A DNA stretch of 54,805 bases from Curvibacter sp. (GTDB taxonomy: Bacteria > Pseudomonadota > Gammaproteobacteria > Burkholderiales > Burkholderiaceae_C): NCBI GenBank assembly GCA_004293725.1, contig REAW01000036.1:1-54805 (forward strand). The letters are read 5' to 3'. How positions within the stretch are numbered: position 1 is the stretch's first letter; every line of letters begins with the position of its first letter. The position numbers were made by a program, and so were the translations under genes. The notes under the pieces were generated by a model. That model saw only the letters and a list, made by a program, of their open reading frames with translations, did not search any database and had not been told where the DNA came from. Of this stretch, positions 26,432-37,438 are shown in pieces.

Positions 26432-27025
26432 GTGGCTTTACAGGAAATCGTTGCACAAACCGTAGCAGGACTGGGATATGACTTGGTGGAGATCGAGCGC
26501 TCCGCCGGTGGCTTGCTGCGCATCACTATCGATTTGCCTTGGGTCGCCCCTGTAGAAGGGCAAGCTTCGGCAGAGCAGTTTGTCAATGTGGAAGACTGCG
26601 AAAAGGTTACACGACAGTTGCAGTTTGCACTGGAAGTGGATGGAGCGGAATACAAGCGGCTCGAGGTGTCCTCGCCAGGTATTGACCGTCCATTGCGACA
26701 CATGCAGGATTTTGAGCGTTTTGCGGGTCAGATCGTCGATATCACCTTGAAGGCGCCCATGGGGGCAGCGGCCAACGGTCAAGTCAATGCCAACCGCAAG
26801 AAATTTCGCGGCACGCTGGAGCGTGTGGTGGCGGCTGATGGCTCCGTCGGCTGGCAAATCGTCTGGAGTGATGCGCCCGAGCCCAAGCCCGGCCAAAAGG
26901 TCAGTAAAAAACGTGTGCCCCCGCCACTGCAGGCGCTGGGCTTTGCGTTGGACGAGCTGCGTGAAGCGCGGCTTGCGCCCATTGTGAGTTTCAAGGGCCG
27001 CGGCAACGCAGGTTCTGCGGAGTAG
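26432..27025 (+). CDS. rimP: Ribosome maturation factor RimP
   Basis: A 197-residue RimP, needed for 30S subunit maturation. The N-terminal domain [25 protein letters not shown] and the boundary [18 protein letters not shown], followed by [29 protein letters not shown], are family hallmarks. The GTG at 26432 gives the standard N-terminus; the longer frame runs back into the leader terminator. The C-terminal half has an insertion ([16 protein letters not shown]) common in this order. It is the first gene before nusA and infB, as in most proteobacteria. Confidence 0.94.
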   Translation: MALQEIVAQTVAGLGYDLVEIERSAGGLLRITIDLPWVAPVEGQASAEQFVNVEDCEKVTRQLQFALEVDGAEYKRLEVSSPGIDRPLRHMQDFERFAGQIVDITLKAPMGAAANGQVNANRKKFRGTLERVVAADGSVGWQIVWSDAPEPKPGQKVSKKRVPPPLQALGFALDELREARLAPIVSFKGRGNAGSAE

Positions 27026-27102
27026 GTCGCCCGGCTGGGTTTCCGGCTGGCGAGACTGCCAAGTTTGTTTGTATTGATGAGAGTGTTCAGGAGAGTCATG
27101 GC

Positions 27103-28599
27103 ATGAATCGCGAACTGTTAATGCTGGTGGAAGCAATTTCCCGAGAGAAAAACGTAGAGCGTGACGTGGTGTTGGGTGCTGTGGAAGCAGCCCTGGCCCA
27201 AGCCACCAAAAAGCTGTACCCCGGCGAAGTGGATATCCGCGTCGCGCTGGACCGTGACAGCGGTAACTACGAAACCTTCCGCCGCTGGCACGTTGTCCCC
27301 GATGAGGCTGGTCTTCAACTGCCTGACCAGGAAATCCTGCTGTTCGAAGCCAAAGAACAGATTGCCGACATTGAGGTCGATGAGTACATCGAAGAAGCGA
27401 TCGAGTCGGTGCCAATTGGCCGTATTGGCGCGATGGCAGCCAAACAGGTCATCCTGCAAAAGATTCGTGACGCCGAGCGCGAAATGCTGCTCAACGACTT
27501 CATGTCGCGCGGCGAGAAGATTTTTGTGGGCACAGTCAAGCGCCTGGATAAGGGAGACATCATCGTCGAAAGCGGCCGGGTTGAAGGCCGGCTGCGCCGT
27601 GGCGAGATGATTCCCAAGGAAAACCTGCGCACAGGCGACCGTGTGCGGGCCATGATCATGGAAGTGGACCTGACCCTGCGTGGCGCGCCTATTTTGTTGT
27701 CGCGCTCGGCCCCTGAATTCATGATAGAGCTGTTCCGCCAGGAAGTTCCTGAAATCGAACAAGGTCTGTTGGAAATTAAATCCTGCGCCCGTGACGCCGG
27801 TTCGCGCGCCAAGATCGCAGTTCTGTCACATGACAAGCGCGTCGACCCCATCGGTACCTGCGTGGGCGTGCGTGGCACCCGCGTGAACGGCGTCACCAAC
27901 GAACTCGCTGGTGAGCGCGTGGACATTGTGCTGTGGAGTGAAGACCCCGCCCAGTTTGTCATTGGCGCCTTGGCTCCAGCCAACGTTTCTTCCATCGTGG
28001 TGGATGAAGAGCGCCATGCCATGGACGTAGTGGTGGACGAGGAAAATCTGGCGATCGCCATTGGCCGGGGTGGTCAAAACGTACGCTTGGCTTCCGAGCT
28101 GACCGGCTGGAAGATCAACATCATGGACGCGGCAGAGTCTGCACAAAAGGCTGCGGTTGAGACCGATTCGGGCCGCAAGTTGTTCATGGAAAAACTCGAT
28201 GTGGACGAAGAAATCGCCGATATCCTGATTGCAGAGGGTTTCACCAGTCTGGAAGAAGTGGCGTACGTGCCGCTTCAGGAAATGCTGGAAATCGAGAGCT
28301 TTGACGAAGACACGGTGCACGAACTGCGCAACCGGGCCAAAGACGCTCTGTTGACCATGGAAATTGCCCACGAAGAAAGCGTCGAAGAAGTTTCGCAAGA
28401 CCTGCGTGACCTTGAAGGCCTCACCCCCGAGTTGATCGGCAAACTGGCAGATGGTGGAGTACATACCCGCGATGAACTTGCCGACCTTGCCGTTGATGAA
28501 TTAACAGATATTACTGGCCAGTCTGCGGACGAAGCCAAGGCCATGATCATGAAGGCGCGCGAACATTGGTTTACCAATGACGCCGCTTCTCAAGAGTAA
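27103..28599 (+). CDS. nusA: Transcription termination/antitermination factor NusA
   Basis: A 498-residue NusA. It has an N-terminal RNA polymerase-binding domain ([17 protein letters not shown]), an S1 domain ([28 protein letters not shown]), two KH domains ([21 protein letters not shown] and [19 protein letters not shown]), and two acidic C-terminal repeats as in gamma- and betaproteobacteria. NusA commonly regulates its own operon, which fits the terminator in the leader. The ATG at 27103 stands 77 bases after rimP. Confidence 0.97.
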   Translation: MNRELLMLVEAISREKNVERDVVLGAVEAALAQATKKLYPGEVDIRVALDRDSGNYETFRRWHVVPDEAGLQLPDQEILLFEAKEQIADIEVDEYIEEAIESVPIGRIGAMAAKQVILQKIRDAEREMLLNDFMSRGEKIFVGTVKRLDKGDIIVESGRVEGRLRRGEMIPKENLRTGDRVRAMIMEVDLTLRGAPILLSRSAPEFMIELFRQEVPEIEQGLLEIKSCARDAGSRAKIAVLSHDKRVDPIGTCVGVRGTRVNGVTNELAGERVDIVLWSEDPAQFVIGALAPANVSSIVVDEERHAMDVVVDEENLAIAIGRGGQNVRLASELTGWKINIMDAAESAQKAAVETDSGRKLFMEKLDVDEEIADILIAEGFTSLEEVAYVPLQEMLEIESFDEDTVHELRNRAKDALLTMEIAHEESVEEVSQDLRDLEGLTPELIGKLADGGVHTRDELADLAVDELTDITGQSADEAKAMIMKAREHWFTNDAASQE

Positions 28600-28624
28600 C
28601 GGTCATGAAAGGTTGCAAAAAAAT

Positions 28625-31531
28625 ATGTCCAGTACGACCGTTGCCGAGTTTGCCAATGAACTCAAAAAATCAACTGATAGCTTGCTTGAACAATTGAAAT
28701 CAGCGGGCGTTGCCAAGGCGTCCGCCTCTGACATTCTCACAGACTCTGATAAGCACAGCTTGTTGAATTTCTTGCAGAGCAGCCATGGCACTGCCAGCCT
28801 TGAGCGTAAAAAAATTACGTTGGTGAAGAAGCAGACCACTGAAATCAAGCAGGCGGATGCCACAGGCAAGGCGCGCACGATCCAAGTCGAGGTGCGCAAA
28901 AAACGAACATTTGTACGTCGTGAAGATGGCGTTGATGCCGTTGGCGAAACATCGGAGCTCGAATCCGAAAGTTTGGTTTCTGCTGCTCCCGCAAGTGATG
29001 CAGCGGTGCCCGCCGCAGCCCCTGCAATAGACCACGCTGAGCTGAGCCGACGTGAAGAAGAGGCGCGCCGCCAAGCCGAGTTTATTCGCCGCCAGGAAGA
29101 AGACCTGGCCGAAAAACGCCGTGTTCGTGAAGAGGCGGAAAAGCGCGAGCGAGAGGCAGAAGAGCGCGCTGCCAGTTACGCTGCGGCAGAGGCATTGAAG
29201 AAAAAACAAGTCACGGTTACAGAGGCCGTGGCCTCAGATGAAGCGGTGCAAGCCGCAGCGGCACGAGCCGCAGCGCAAGTCAAGGCGAAAGAAACTGCGG
29301 CTGCTGAGTCCAAAGCCCGTGCGGATGAAGAGTCTGCGCGTGCTGTGGATTTGGGTGACCGCCGCCGCAAAGCAGAAGCCGAAGCTGCAGCCATCCGCAT
29401 GATGATGTCAGCCCCGAAAAAAGTTCTGGTGGCGAAAAAGCCGGAAGAACCCAAGCCTGCAGTTGATGCAAAAGCTGGCATGAAGGGAACGCTGCACAAG
29501 CCTGCGTCCGGTTCCACCGTTGTCAAGCCAGCCAAGCCAGCCGCTGGAGCACCGGCAGGCAATGCCGGCGCGGGTGCAGGCAAAGAGGTCAAATCCGCCA
29601 AGCTGTCCAGTAGCTGGGCTGGTGATCCCGCAAAGAAGAAAGAGCTAAAAACGCGCGGTGACACAGGTGCTGGCGCTGGGCGCTCTAGCAACTGGCGCGC
29701 CGGTCCCAAAGGCCGCCGTGGCAATGACCGCGACCGCGACGACCAGCACAACCAGGCCCCGCAAGTAGAAGTTCGCGTCATCGAAGTGCACGTGCCTGAA
29801 ACGATCACGGTGGCCGAACTGGCCCACAAGATGGCGATCAAGGCGTCAGAAGTCATTAAGCAATTGATGAAGCTGGGCCAGATGGTCACCATCAACCAGC
29901 CGCTGGACCAGGACACCGCCATGATTGTGGTGGAAGAACTGGGCCATAAAGCGGTGGTGGCTGCGCTGGATGACCCCGAAGCATTTACGGATGACGATGT
30001 GTCGGGCCAAGAAGCCGTTTCCTTGCCGCGTGCCCCAGTCGTGACTGTGATGGGCCACGTGGACCATGGCAAGACATCGCTGCTGGACTATATTCGCCGC
30101 GCCAAAGTGGCCGCAGGCGAGGCCGGTGGCATTACCCAGCACATTGGTGCGTACCACGTGGAAACCCCACGCGGCATGGTGTCCTTCCTGGATACACCCG
30201 GTCACGAGGCATTTACCGCCATGCGTGCCCGTGGTGCACAAGCCACCGACATCGTGATTCTGGTGGTGGCCGCAGATGACGGCGTGATGCCACAAACCAA
30301 AGAGGCTATCAAACACGCGAAAGCGGCTGGTGTGCCGATTGTGGTCGCCATTACCAAGTCGGACAAACCCGATGCCAACCCTGAGCGCGTGAAGCAAGAG
30401 CTGGTGGTTGAGGAAGTTGTGCCTGAAGAATATGGAGGCGAGTCTCCGTTTGTGCCTGTGTCCTCCAAGACCGGCATGGGTATTGACACCCTGCTCGAGC
30501 AAGTGCTGTTGCAAGCCGAAGTGCTGGAGCTCCGTGCACCGGTGGAAGCCATGGCCAAGGGCTTGGTCATCGAAGCCAAGCTGGACAAGGGACGCGGTCC
30601 GGTTGCCACCGTGTTGGTACAGTCCGGTACGCTGAAGGCTGGTGACGTGGTGCTCGCGGGTCAAACCTATGGCCGCGTGCGTGCCATGCTCGACGAGAAC
30701 GGCCAGAAGATCGAGTCTGCAGGCCCGTCCATTCCGGTTGAAATCCAGGGTCTGACCGAAGTGCCGCAAGCAGGTGATGAATTCATGGTCATGGCAGACG
30801 AGCGCCGTGTCCGTGAAATCGCGACCTACCGGGCTGGCAAGTTCCGCAACACCAAGCTGGCCAAGCAGCAAGCTGCCAAATTGGAGAACATGTTCTCCGA
30901 CATCGGTGCCGGCGACGTCAAAATGTTGCCCATCATCGTCAAGGCGGATGTGCAAGGTTCGCAAGAGGCATTGGCACAGTCGTTGCTCAAGCTCTCGACC
31001 GACGAGGTCAAAGTGCAGATGGTGTACTCCGCAGTGGGCGGCATCAGTGAATCGGACATCAATTTGGCTATTGCTTCCAAGGCCATTGTGATCGGCTTCA
31101 ACACCCGCGCTGACGCTGGTGCGCGCAAGCTGGCCGAAGGCAATGGTGTGGACATCCGCTACTACAACATCATTTATGACGCGGTAGATGAGCTGAAGGC
31201 AGCCATGACCGGTATGTTGGCGCCCGAGAAGCGGGAAGAAATCATTGGTATGGCCGAGATCCGTACGGTGTTCGTTGCGTCCAAGATTGGTACCGTCGCA
31301 GGTTGTATGGTTACTGCTGGTTTCGTCAACCGCAATGCCCATTTCCGCCTGTTGCGCGAAAACGTGGTGATTTACACCGGTGAGCTGGACTCCCTGAAGC
31401 GTATGAAGGATGATGTGCGCGAAGTGAAAGAAGGCTTTGAGTGCGGTGTCAAACTCAAAAACTACAACGACATCAAAGAAGGCGATCAACTGGAGTTCTT
31501 CGAAGTCAAGGAAGTGGCTCGTACGCTGTAA
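28625..31531 (+). CDS. infB: Translation initiation factor IF-2
   Basis: A 968-residue IF-2. The N-terminal IF2_N domain ([27 protein letters not shown]) is followed by a long low-complexity linker rich in Ala, Glu, Lys and Arg (about residues 140-370) and a second IF2_N. The GTPase domain has [19 protein letters not shown] and TKSDKPDAN, and domains II-IV bind initiator tRNA. The ATG at 28625 is used rather than 28577, which lies inside nusA. The large antisense frames across the linker are composition artefacts. Confidence 0.97.
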   Translation: MSSTTVAEFANELKKSTDSLLEQLKSAGVAKASASDILTDSDKHSLLNFLQSSHGTASLERKKITLVKKQTTEIKQADATGKARTIQVEVRKKRTFVRREDGVDAVGETSELESESLVSAAPASDAAVPAAAPAIDHAELSRREEEARRQAEFIRRQEEDLAEKRRVREEAEKREREAEERAASYAAAEALKKKQVTVTEAVASDEAVQAAAARAAAQVKAKETAAAESKARADEESARAVDLGDRRRKAEAEAAAIRMMMSAPKKVLVAKKPEEPKPAVDAKAGMKGTLHKPASGSTVVKPAKPAAGAPAGNAGAGAGKEVKSAKLSSSWAGDPAKKKELKTRGDTGAGAGRSSNWRAGPKGRRGNDRDRDDQHNQAPQVEVRVIEVHVPETITVAELAHKMAIKASEVIKQLMKLGQMVTINQPLDQDTAMIVVEELGHKAVVAALDDPEAFTDDDVSGQEAVSLPRAPVVTVMGHVDHGKTSLLDYIRRAKVAAGEAGGITQHIGAYHVETPRGMVSFLDTPGHEAFTAMRARGAQATDIVILVVAADDGVMPQTKEAIKHAKAAGVPIVVAITKSDKPDANPERVKQELVVEEVVPEEYGGESPFVPVSSKTGMGIDTLLEQVLLQAEVLELRAPVEAMAKGLVIEAKLDKGRGPVATVLVQSGTLKAGDVVLAGQTYGRVRAMLDENGQKIESAGPSIPVEIQGLTEVPQAGDEFMVMADERRVREIATYRAGKFRNTKLAKQQAAKLENMFSDIGAGDVKMLPIIVKADVQGSQEALAQSLLKLSTDEVKVQMVYSAVGGISESDINLAIASKAIVIGFNTRADAGARKLAEGNGVDIRYYNIIYDAVDELKAAMTGMLAPEKREEIIGMAEIRTVFVASKIGTVAGCMVTAGFVNRNAHFRLLRENVVIYTGELDSLKRMKDDVREVKEGFECGVKLKNYNDIKEGDQLEFFEVKEVARTL

Positions 31532-31543
31532 GCAAAGAAGAAC

Positions 31544-31915
31544 ATGGTTCGTAAAAAGTCCTCTACCCCCAACCGCAGCTTTCAGGTTGCCGACCAGATC
31601 CAGAGAGATCTGGCCGAGTTGATAGCGCGCGAGCTCAAGGATCCGCGGGTGGGCATGGTGACGATACAGGGCGTCGAGGTGACCCCGGATTACGCCCATG
31701 CCAAGGTGTTTTTCAGCCTATTGGTTGGGGACCCTGTGGGAACTTCAGAGGGTTTGAACCAAGCTGCGGGTTTTTTGCGTGCCGGTCTTTTCAAACGGTT
31801 GCATATTCATACGGTTCCGACCTTGCACTTCATCTTTGACCAAACCACTGAACGTGCGGCCGATATGAATGCTTTGATTGCCCGAGCAGTATCTTCGCGC
31901 GCGAAAGAGGACTAA
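31544..31915 (+). CDS. rbfA: Ribosome-binding factor A
   Basis: A 123-residue RbfA, a cold-adaptation factor for 16S rRNA 5'-end processing in the 30S subunit. The KH-like core [48 protein letters not shown] and [20 protein letters not shown] match the family. It lies 12 bases after infB and four bases before truB, consistent with a single operon. Confidence 0.95.
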   Translation: MVRKKSSTPNRSFQVADQIQRDLAELIARELKDPRVGMVTIQGVEVTPDYAHAKVFFSLLVGDPVGTSEGLNQAAGFLRAGLFKRLHIHTVPTLHFIFDQTTERAADMNALIARAVSSRAKED

Positions 31916-31919
31916 GCCA

Positions 31920-32921
31920 ATGAACGCGCCACGTGCACGGGTTGCAAGGCGCCCCGTGCATGGGGTGCTGTTACTGGACAAGCCCATTGGGCTGTCCAGT
32001 AACCAGGCTTTGCAGAAAGCAAAATGGCTGCTGCGGGCAGAGAAAGCGGGCCATACCGGAACGCTAGACCCCCTGGCAACCGGCGTTCTACCGTTGTGCT
32101 TTGGTGCTGCAACCAAGTTCAGCCAAATGCACTTGGACGCCGACAAGGCCTACGAAACGGTGGTGCGCTTAGGGTTAAAAACGAGTACCGCCGATGCGGA
32201 GGGTGCGGTCATTAGCGAGCGTTCAGTGTCTGTGACACCGGCGCAATTGGACGCAGTGGTGCAGCAATTCACCGGGCCCATTTCGCAGGTGCCGCCTATG
32301 CACAGTGCGTTGAAGAAAGACGGCAAGGCGCTGTATGAGTACGCGAGGGCTGGGATTGAAGTGGAGCGCGCTGCACGCCAAGTGACGATTTATGAACTAA
32401 AAGTGCTGGAAGCGCTTGTAGATACTGCGCAACCAGCTATCAAAATGGTAGTGGATTGCAGCAAGGGGACTTACATCCGTACGCTCGGCGAGGATATCGG
32501 CGAGGCCTTGGGCTGTGGTGCCCACCTCAGTGCCCTGCGCCGGGTGCGCACCGGTGGATTCAGCGAGCGTCAATGTATCACTCTGGATGCGTTGGAGGCG
32601 ATGAATGAAGAGCAGCGACTGGCCTGTCTGCTGCCGGTAGATGCGCTGCTGACAGAGCATGTGCTTGTCACACTGGACAGCGAAAATGCTGCACGGTTTT
32701 TGAGTGGAATGCGCAGACGTGGCCCTTGGCCCGATGCGGACCACGTGGCTGTGTATGCGGCAAGCCCACGGGTTTTGCTGGGCACGGCGCGCGTGTTGGC
32801 GGGTGAGTTGATTCCTGTGCGGCTGCTAAGCCCTCTAGAAATCACCGAATCCGAGGCCCAGAGTGTGGCCATGGAACAGAGTTTGAATCGCGTTAATGAA
32901 ACCTTGGCCCTCGGGGCGTAA
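31920..32921 (+). CDS. truB: tRNA pseudouridine(55) synthase
   Basis: A 333-residue TruB that makes pseudouridine 55 in the T loop of tRNAs. The N-terminal [18 protein letters not shown] and catalytic-aspartate motif [17 protein letters not shown] are intact, and [17 protein letters not shown] is the second family motif. A dispersed repeat on the opposite strand encodes [19 protein letters not shown] just before that motif (32394-32453). The ATG at 31920 is the family start. Confidence 0.96.
   Translation: MNAPRARVARRPVHGVLLLDKPIGLSSNQALQKAKWLLRAEKAGHTGTLDPLATGVLPLCFGAATKFSQMHLDADKAYETVVRLGLKTSTADAEGAVISERSVSVTPAQLDAVVQQFTGPISQVPPMHSALKKDGKALYEYARAGIEVERAARQVTIYELKVLEALVDTAQPAIKMVVDCSKGTYIRTLGEDIGEALGCGAHLSALRRVRTGGFSERQCITLDALEAMNEEQRLACLLPVDALLTEHVLVTLDSENAARFLSGMRRRGPWPDADHVAVYAASPRVLLGTARVLAGELIPVRLLSPLEITESEAQSVAMEQSLNRVNETLALGA
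32394..32453 (-). repeat. Dispersed palindromic repeat, copy 8 (inside truB)
   Basis: The minus strand reads CTACCATTTTGATAGCTGG, then TTGCGCAG and ACAAGCGCTTCCAGCAC, one of the best matches to copy 4. It is antisense to truB but keeps the frame. Confidence 0.7.
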
Positions 32922-32935
32922 GCAGAAAGTGAACC

Positions 32936-34759
32936 ATGAGTAAACAAATCCGTAACATCGCCATCATTGCCCACGTGGATCATGGCAAGACCACCATGGT
33001 CGACCAACTGCTGCGCCAGTCGGGTACCTTTGCCGAACACGAAAAAGTCGTCGACACGGTGATGGACAACAATGCCATTGAAAAAGAACGTGGCATTACG
33101 ATTCTGGCCAAAAACTGCGCGGTCAGCTGGGAAGGGACCCACATCAATATCGTGGACACTCCCGGACACGCCGATTTCGGCGGCGAAGTGGAACGTGCCC
33201 TGAGCATGGTCGACGGCGTGGTGCTGCTGATTGACGCGCAAGAAGGCCCTATGCCCCAAACCCGCTTTGTAACCAAAAAGGCCTTGGCCTTGGGTCTGAA
33301 GCCGATTCTGGTGGTGAACAAGGTGGACAAGCCTGGTGCCCGTCCTCAGCACGTAGTAAACGCTGCTTTTGACCTATTCGACAAGCTGGGTGCCACCGAC
33401 GAGCAGTTGGACTTTCCAGTGGTCTATGCCTCGGGTATCAACGGTTGGACCTCGATGGAAGAGGGTGCGCCCGGCGAACAATGGGGACCTGACATGTCGG
33501 CGCTGTTCAATACGGTGCTGAAACACGTACCCTCGCAAAAGGGAGACCCTGAGGCGCCCTTGCAACTGCAAATTTCCGCGCTCGACTTCTCCACCTTTGT
33601 GGGCCGTATTGGCGTAGGCCGTATCAGCCAGGGCACCATCAAGCCCAATATGGATGTGGTCGTGATGGAAGGTCCGGACGGCAAGTCTGTCAAAGGACGT
33701 ATCAACCAGGTGTTGACCTTCCAAGGTCTGGACCGCGTGCAGGCCTTGGAGGCAGGTCCGGGTGAAATCGTGCTGATCAACGGTATTGCGGATGTCGGTA
33801 TCGGCGTCACAGTGACCGACCCGCTGAATCCCGCACCGCTACCGATGCTCAAGGTCGATGAGCCCACGCTGACCATGAACTTCTGCGTGAATACCAGCCC
33901 CTTAGCGGGCCGCGAAGGCAAATACGTGACCAGCCGCCAGATCTGGGACCGCCTGCAAAAAGAACTGCAACACAACGTGGCTTTGCGTGTCAAAGAAACG
34001 GACGAAGAAGGTATCTTCGAAGTATTGGGTCGCGGTGAACTGCACTTGACTATCTTGCTGGAAAACATGCGCCGTGAAGGCTATGAAATGGCCGTTTCCA
34101 AGCCACGCGTGATGTTCCGTGAGATCAATGGCGAGAAACATGAGCCCATCGAGCTGGTCACCGCTGATGTGGAAGAGCAGCACCAGGGCGGCGTAATGCA
34201 GGCCCTTGGCGAGCGCAAGGGCGAGCTGGTGAACATGGAGCCGGATGGACGTGGTCGGGTGCGCCTGGAATACCGTATTCCTGCACGTGGGCTGATTGGC
34301 TTCTCGAATGAATTTCTGAACTTGACCCGCGGATCGGGCCTGATCTCCAACATCTTCGACAGCTATGAGCCGCACAAGGGTGATATTGGTGGCCGCAAGA
34401 ACGGCGTTTTGATCTCCATGGACGCAGGTGAAATTTTTACCTATGCATTGGGCAAATTGGACGACCGCGGCCGCATGTTCGTGAAGCCCAACGACCCTGT
34501 GTACGAAGGCATGATTGTGGGCATCCACAGCCGTGACAACGATCTGGTCGTGAACGCTACACGCACCAAGCAGCTCACCAACTTCCGTGTATCTGGCAAA
34601 GAAGATGCCATCAAGATTACGCCCCCCATCGATTGCACGCTGGAATATGGTGTGGAGTTTATTGAGGACGATGAGTTGGTTGAAATCACCCCCAAGTCAA
34701 TTCGACTGCGCAAACGCCATCTCTCTGAAAGCGACCGCAAGCGCGCGGGTCGGTCCTGA
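32936..34759 (+). CDS. typA: Translational GTPase TypA/BipA
   Basis: A 607-residue ribosome-associated GTPase involved in stress response and 50S assembly. G1 is AHVDHGKTTMVDQLL, G3 DTPGHADFGGEVERAL and G4 NKVDKPGARP. The C-terminal GRGELHLTILLENMRREGYE and the BipA-specific domain are complete. It begins 14 bases after truB. The length matches the family. Confidence 0.97.
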   Translation: MSKQIRNIAIIAHVDHGKTTMVDQLLRQSGTFAEHEKVVDTVMDNNAIEKERGITILAKNCAVSWEGTHINIVDTPGHADFGGEVERALSMVDGVVLLIDAQEGPMPQTRFVTKKALALGLKPILVVNKVDKPGARPQHVVNAAFDLFDKLGATDEQLDFPVVYASGINGWTSMEEGAPGEQWGPDMSALFNTVLKHVPSQKGDPEAPLQLQISALDFSTFVGRIGVGRISQGTIKPNMDVVVMEGPDGKSVKGRINQVLTFQGLDRVQALEAGPGEIVLINGIADVGIGVTVTDPLNPAPLPMLKVDEPTLTMNFCVNTSPLAGREGKYVTSRQIWDRLQKELQHNVALRVKETDEEGIFEVLGRGELHLTILLENMRREGYEMAVSKPRVMFREINGEKHEPIELVTADVEEQHQGGVMQALGERKGELVNMEPDGRGRVRLEYRIPARGLIGFSNEFLNLTRGSGLISNIFDSYEPHKGDIGGRKNGVLISMDAGEIFTYALGKLDDRGRMFVKPNDPVYEGMIVGIHSRDNDLVVNATRTKQLTNFRVSGKEDAIKITPPIDCTLEYGVEFIEDDELVEITPKSIRLRKRHLSESDRKRAGRS

Positions 34760-34785
34760 TCGGCTAACCCCAGTGACGGCTTAGC
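34759..34785. terminator. Hairpin directly after typA
   Basis: CGGCTAA and TTAGCCG form a seven-pair stem around a 13-base loop, starting at the last base of the typA stop codon. No T-run follows, so it may be a Rho-dependent or mRNA-stabilising hairpin rather than an intrinsic terminator. Confidence 0.4.
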
Positions 34786-34881
34786 CGCCTTCCCCCTTAC
34801 AGGGGCGATACCAGTGGACCGGCAGAGCCGGCTCCACGGTATCCCTGATTTGCAGACACACGCTCCGGCAGCGCACATCGC

Positions 34882-35754
34882 ATGAAACTCACCCACACGC
34901 GAGCAGTGTTTTTGATGGTAGCGGTGACCCTGATGTGGTCCACCGCTGGCGTGGTCACGCGCCATTTGGAGTTCGCGCGCAGCTTTGAAGTTACCTTCTG
35001 GCGAGCAGCCTTCACTGCACTGAGTTTGCTGGTGATCCTGCCCTTTGTTCGCGGGCGAGACGTGTTTTCCAAGATCCGCCACGCCGGTTCGTCATTTTGG
35101 TTGTCCGGCTTGTGTTGGAGTGTGATGTTCACCGCGTTCATGGTGGCGCTTACGCTCACTAGTGTGGGCAATGTGCTGGTCACCATGGCACTGGGGCCGC
35201 TGCTTACGGCGCTGATTGCGCGCATATTCATTGGCCATCGGGTACCGCTGCGAACCTGGCTGGCCATCGTGATTGCCGGGCTAGGCATTGTTTACATGTA
35301 CGCATCCCAGCTCGACTCGGTCACACTATTGGGCACACTCGTTGCGCTGTGTGTGCCGATTGCGGGCGCTACCAATTGGACCGTAACCCAACACGCGAAT
35401 GACCAAGGCCACGATGTGGACATGATGCCAGCGGTATGGGTCGGAGCGGTCATCTCCACCGTGGTGACATTGCCACTGGCGTTTCCCTTGCAGGCCAGTG
35501 CGCATGACGTAGCCTTGCTGGGATTTTTGGGTGTGTTCCAGTTGGCAGTGCCTTGTGTGCTTAGCGTGCGCTGTGCCCAAATCCTCAAAGCGCCTGAAAT
35601 ATCTCTGTTGCAGTTGCTGGAAGTGATTTTCGGCATTCTGCTCGCCTGGGTGGGTGCGAACGAAGTGCCCAGCAGCGCGGTGCTGTGGGGCGGGGCGCTG
35701 GTCATCAGTGCATTGGTAGTAAATGAACTGCTTGGAAGGAAAGAACGCACATGA
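34882..35754 (+). CDS. DMT-superfamily (EamA) transporter
   Basis: A 290-residue membrane protein with about ten hydrophobic segments arranged as two EamA halves. The first begins VFLMVAVTLMWSTAGVVTRHLE and includes WRAAFTALSLLVILPF; the second begins LVALCVPIAGATNWTVTQH and ends VLWGGALVISALVVNELLG. Such proteins export amino acids or other metabolites; the substrate is unknown. The stop overlaps the next gene by four bases (ATGA), indicating coupling to a CoA hydrolase-like gene. Confidence 0.9.
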   Translation: MKLTHTRAVFLMVAVTLMWSTAGVVTRHLEFARSFEVTFWRAAFTALSLLVILPFVRGRDVFSKIRHAGSSFWLSGLCWSVMFTAFMVALTLTSVGNVLVTMALGPLLTALIARIFIGHRVPLRTWLAIVIAGLGIVYMYASQLDSVTLLGTLVALCVPIAGATNWTVTQHANDQGHDVDMMPAVWVGAVISTVVTLPLAFPLQASAHDVALLGFLGVFQLAVPCVLSVRCAQILKAPEISLLQLLEVIFGILLAWVGANEVPSSAVLWGGALVISALVVNELLGRKERT

Positions 35755-36863
35755 CAAACGTGTCTCTGAACGACGATGTGATTACTGAAGTACGTGGCCA
35801 GGTCGGTATGATTACCTTGAACCGGGCTAAAGCTCTCAATGCGCTGAGCTTGGCTATGGTGCGTAGTCTGACAGCCACACTGTTGGCGTGGAAAGACGAT
35901 GCTGCGGTGAGAGCGGTGGCTATTAGGGGCAGCAACAAGACGGGTGTATTCGGAGGTTTTTGTGCGGGGGGGGATATTCGTTTCTTTCACCAAGCCGCCC
36001 TAGCGGGAAACCCCGCACTCGAAGACTTCTTCTCCGAAGAGTACGTACTCAACCACCTCATCCACCACTACCCCAAGCCTTACATTGCCTTTATGGACGG
36101 AATCGTCATGGGTGGCGGGATGGGGATCAGCCAAGGAGCTTCACACCGGTTGGTAACCGAGCACACCAAAATGGCCATGCCGGAAACGAACATCGGTTTG
36201 TTTCCGGATGTAGGCGGTGGTTTCTTTTTGAGCCGCTGCCCGGGACGTACGGGTGAATGGCTAGCGCTGACAGGTGATGTGATCGACGGCGCTGCGGCCG
36301 TCGCGTTGGGACTGGCGGACCGGTTGATTGATTCGGCACATTTGCCCCAAGCCTGGGATGCACTGGCAACTCTGGATTGGTACGGTGCATCGCCACTGGA
36401 ATACTGGTTTGCTACGTTTTCAGGAGCGTCTGGCGCAGACTCAATAAGTGCTAGAGACCAAATTGACCAATACTTTTCTCTTGGCAGTGTTTCGGCCATA
36501 GTGCAAGGACTGGAAGCGGACAGCAGTGACTGGGCACAGCATACGGCCGCGACGTTGCGCAAGCGCTCGCCCCTGATGCTGCATGTCGTTCTGGAGCAAG
36601 TGCGACGAGCGCGCCATATGACGTTGGCTGAAGACTTGCGCATGGAGCGGGACATCGTGCGCCATTGTTTCTACACGCAGCACCTGGGCCGATCTGGTAC
36701 CACCAGTGAGACGGTAGAAGGCATTCGCGCGCTGGCGGTGGACAAAGACCATGCACCCCAGTGGATGCCTGCGCGTGTAGAAGAGGTGGGCGAAGACATG
36801 GTGGCCGCCTTTTTTGCGAGCCCTTGGCCCGTCAGCGCTCACCCTCTGCGTGATCTGAGCTAG
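35751..36863 (+). CDS. 3-hydroxyisobutyryl-CoA hydrolase-like enoyl-CoA hydratase/isomerase protein
   Basis: A 370-residue crotonase-fold enzyme. The oxyanion-hole motifs FGGFCAGGDIR and MGGGMGISQGASHRL, and the catalytic-glutamate region MPETNIGLFPDVGGGFFL, are typical of the 3-hydroxyisobutyryl-CoA hydrolases of valine breakdown. The C-terminal part has an in-frame dispersed repeat (GASGADSISARDQID, 36409-36469). It is coupled to the upstream EamA gene. A hydratase rather than hydrolase activity is possible. Confidence 0.9.
   Translation: MTNVSLNDDVITEVRGQVGMITLNRAKALNALSLAMVRSLTATLLAWKDDAAVRAVAIRGSNKTGVFGGFCAGGDIRFFHQAALAGNPALEDFFSEEYVLNHLIHHYPKPYIAFMDGIVMGGGMGISQGASHRLVTEHTKMAMPETNIGLFPDVGGGFFLSRCPGRTGEWLALTGDVIDGAAAVALGLADRLIDSAHLPQAWDALATLDWYGASPLEYWFATFSGASGADSISARDQIDQYFSLGSVSAIVQGLEADSSDWAQHTAATLRKRSPLMLHVVLEQVRRARHMTLAEDLRMERDIVRHCFYTQHLGRSGTTSETVEGIRALAVDKDHAPQWMPARVEEVGEDMVAAFFASPWPVSAHPLRDLS
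36409..36469 (+). repeat. Dispersed palindromic repeat, copy 9 (inside the CoA hydrolase-like gene)
   Basis: The plus strand reads GCTACGTTTTCAGGAGC, then GTCTGGCGCAGACTCAATAAG and GTGCTAGAGACCAAATT, matching the family's 3' half well and its stem weakly. It encodes ASGADSISARDQ in the common frame. Confidence 0.6.
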
Positions 36864-36884
36864 TGCGCATGGAGCACCGCAAAG

Positions 36885-37358
36885 TTAGCGGTTGCGATCC
36901 TTCATGGCACGCTCTACCTCCCGCTTGCCTTCGCGGTCCTTGATGGTGTCGCGCTTGTCGTGCTCTGCCTTTCCCTTGGCAAGCGCAATGTCGCACTTCA
37001 CTTTGCCACTTTTCCAGTGCAGGTTGATTGGTACCAAGGTGTAGCCCTTTTGCTCCACTTTGCCAATGAGCCGCTTGATCTCTTCCTTGTGCATTAGCAG
37101 CTTCTTGGTGCGAACCTTGTCCGGGCTCACATGGCTAGAGGCGGTATGCAGAGGATTGATTTGCAAGCCAATGATGAACAGTTCGCCATTGCGAATCACC
37201 ACATACCCATCGGTAAGTTGGACTTTGCCCTCTCGCAGGGATTTGACTTCCCAGCCTTCCAATACCAGGCCCGCTTCAAAGCGTTCCTCGAAGAAATAAT
37301 TGAACGCGGCCTTTTTGTTATCGGCGATGCGGGTTGCGGTTTCGGGTTTTTTGGCCAT
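36885..37358 (-). CDS. smpB: SsrA-binding protein SmpB
   Basis: A 157-residue SmpB, which delivers tmRNA to stalled ribosomes. The core [43 protein letters not shown] and the C-terminal [23 protein letters not shown] tail are standard. It is transcribed divergently from the ratA homologue, an arrangement typical of betaproteobacteria. No ssrA gene lies in this window. Confidence 0.96.
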   Translation of the reverse strand: MAKKPETATRIADNKKAAFNYFFEERFEAGLVLEGWEVKSLREGKVQLTDGYVVIRNGELFIIGLQINPLHTASSHVSPDKVRTKKLLMHKEEIKRLIGKVEQKGYTLVPINLHWKSGKVKCDIALAKGKAEHDKRDTIKDREGKREVERAMKDRNR

Positions 37359-37438
37359 TGCACTCAGATGGGGACGACAGACAGGAAAGAAAGTGACACT
37401 GATGGGCTTGTCTACAATCCCGCGCAGACCCCCATTCT

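Noticed and set aside
29846..31699. A 617-residue open frame antisense to infB
   Set aside because: It is the mirror of a G+C-rich, codon-biased gene, has no recognisable domain and no ribosome binding site, while infB is complete on the plus strand.
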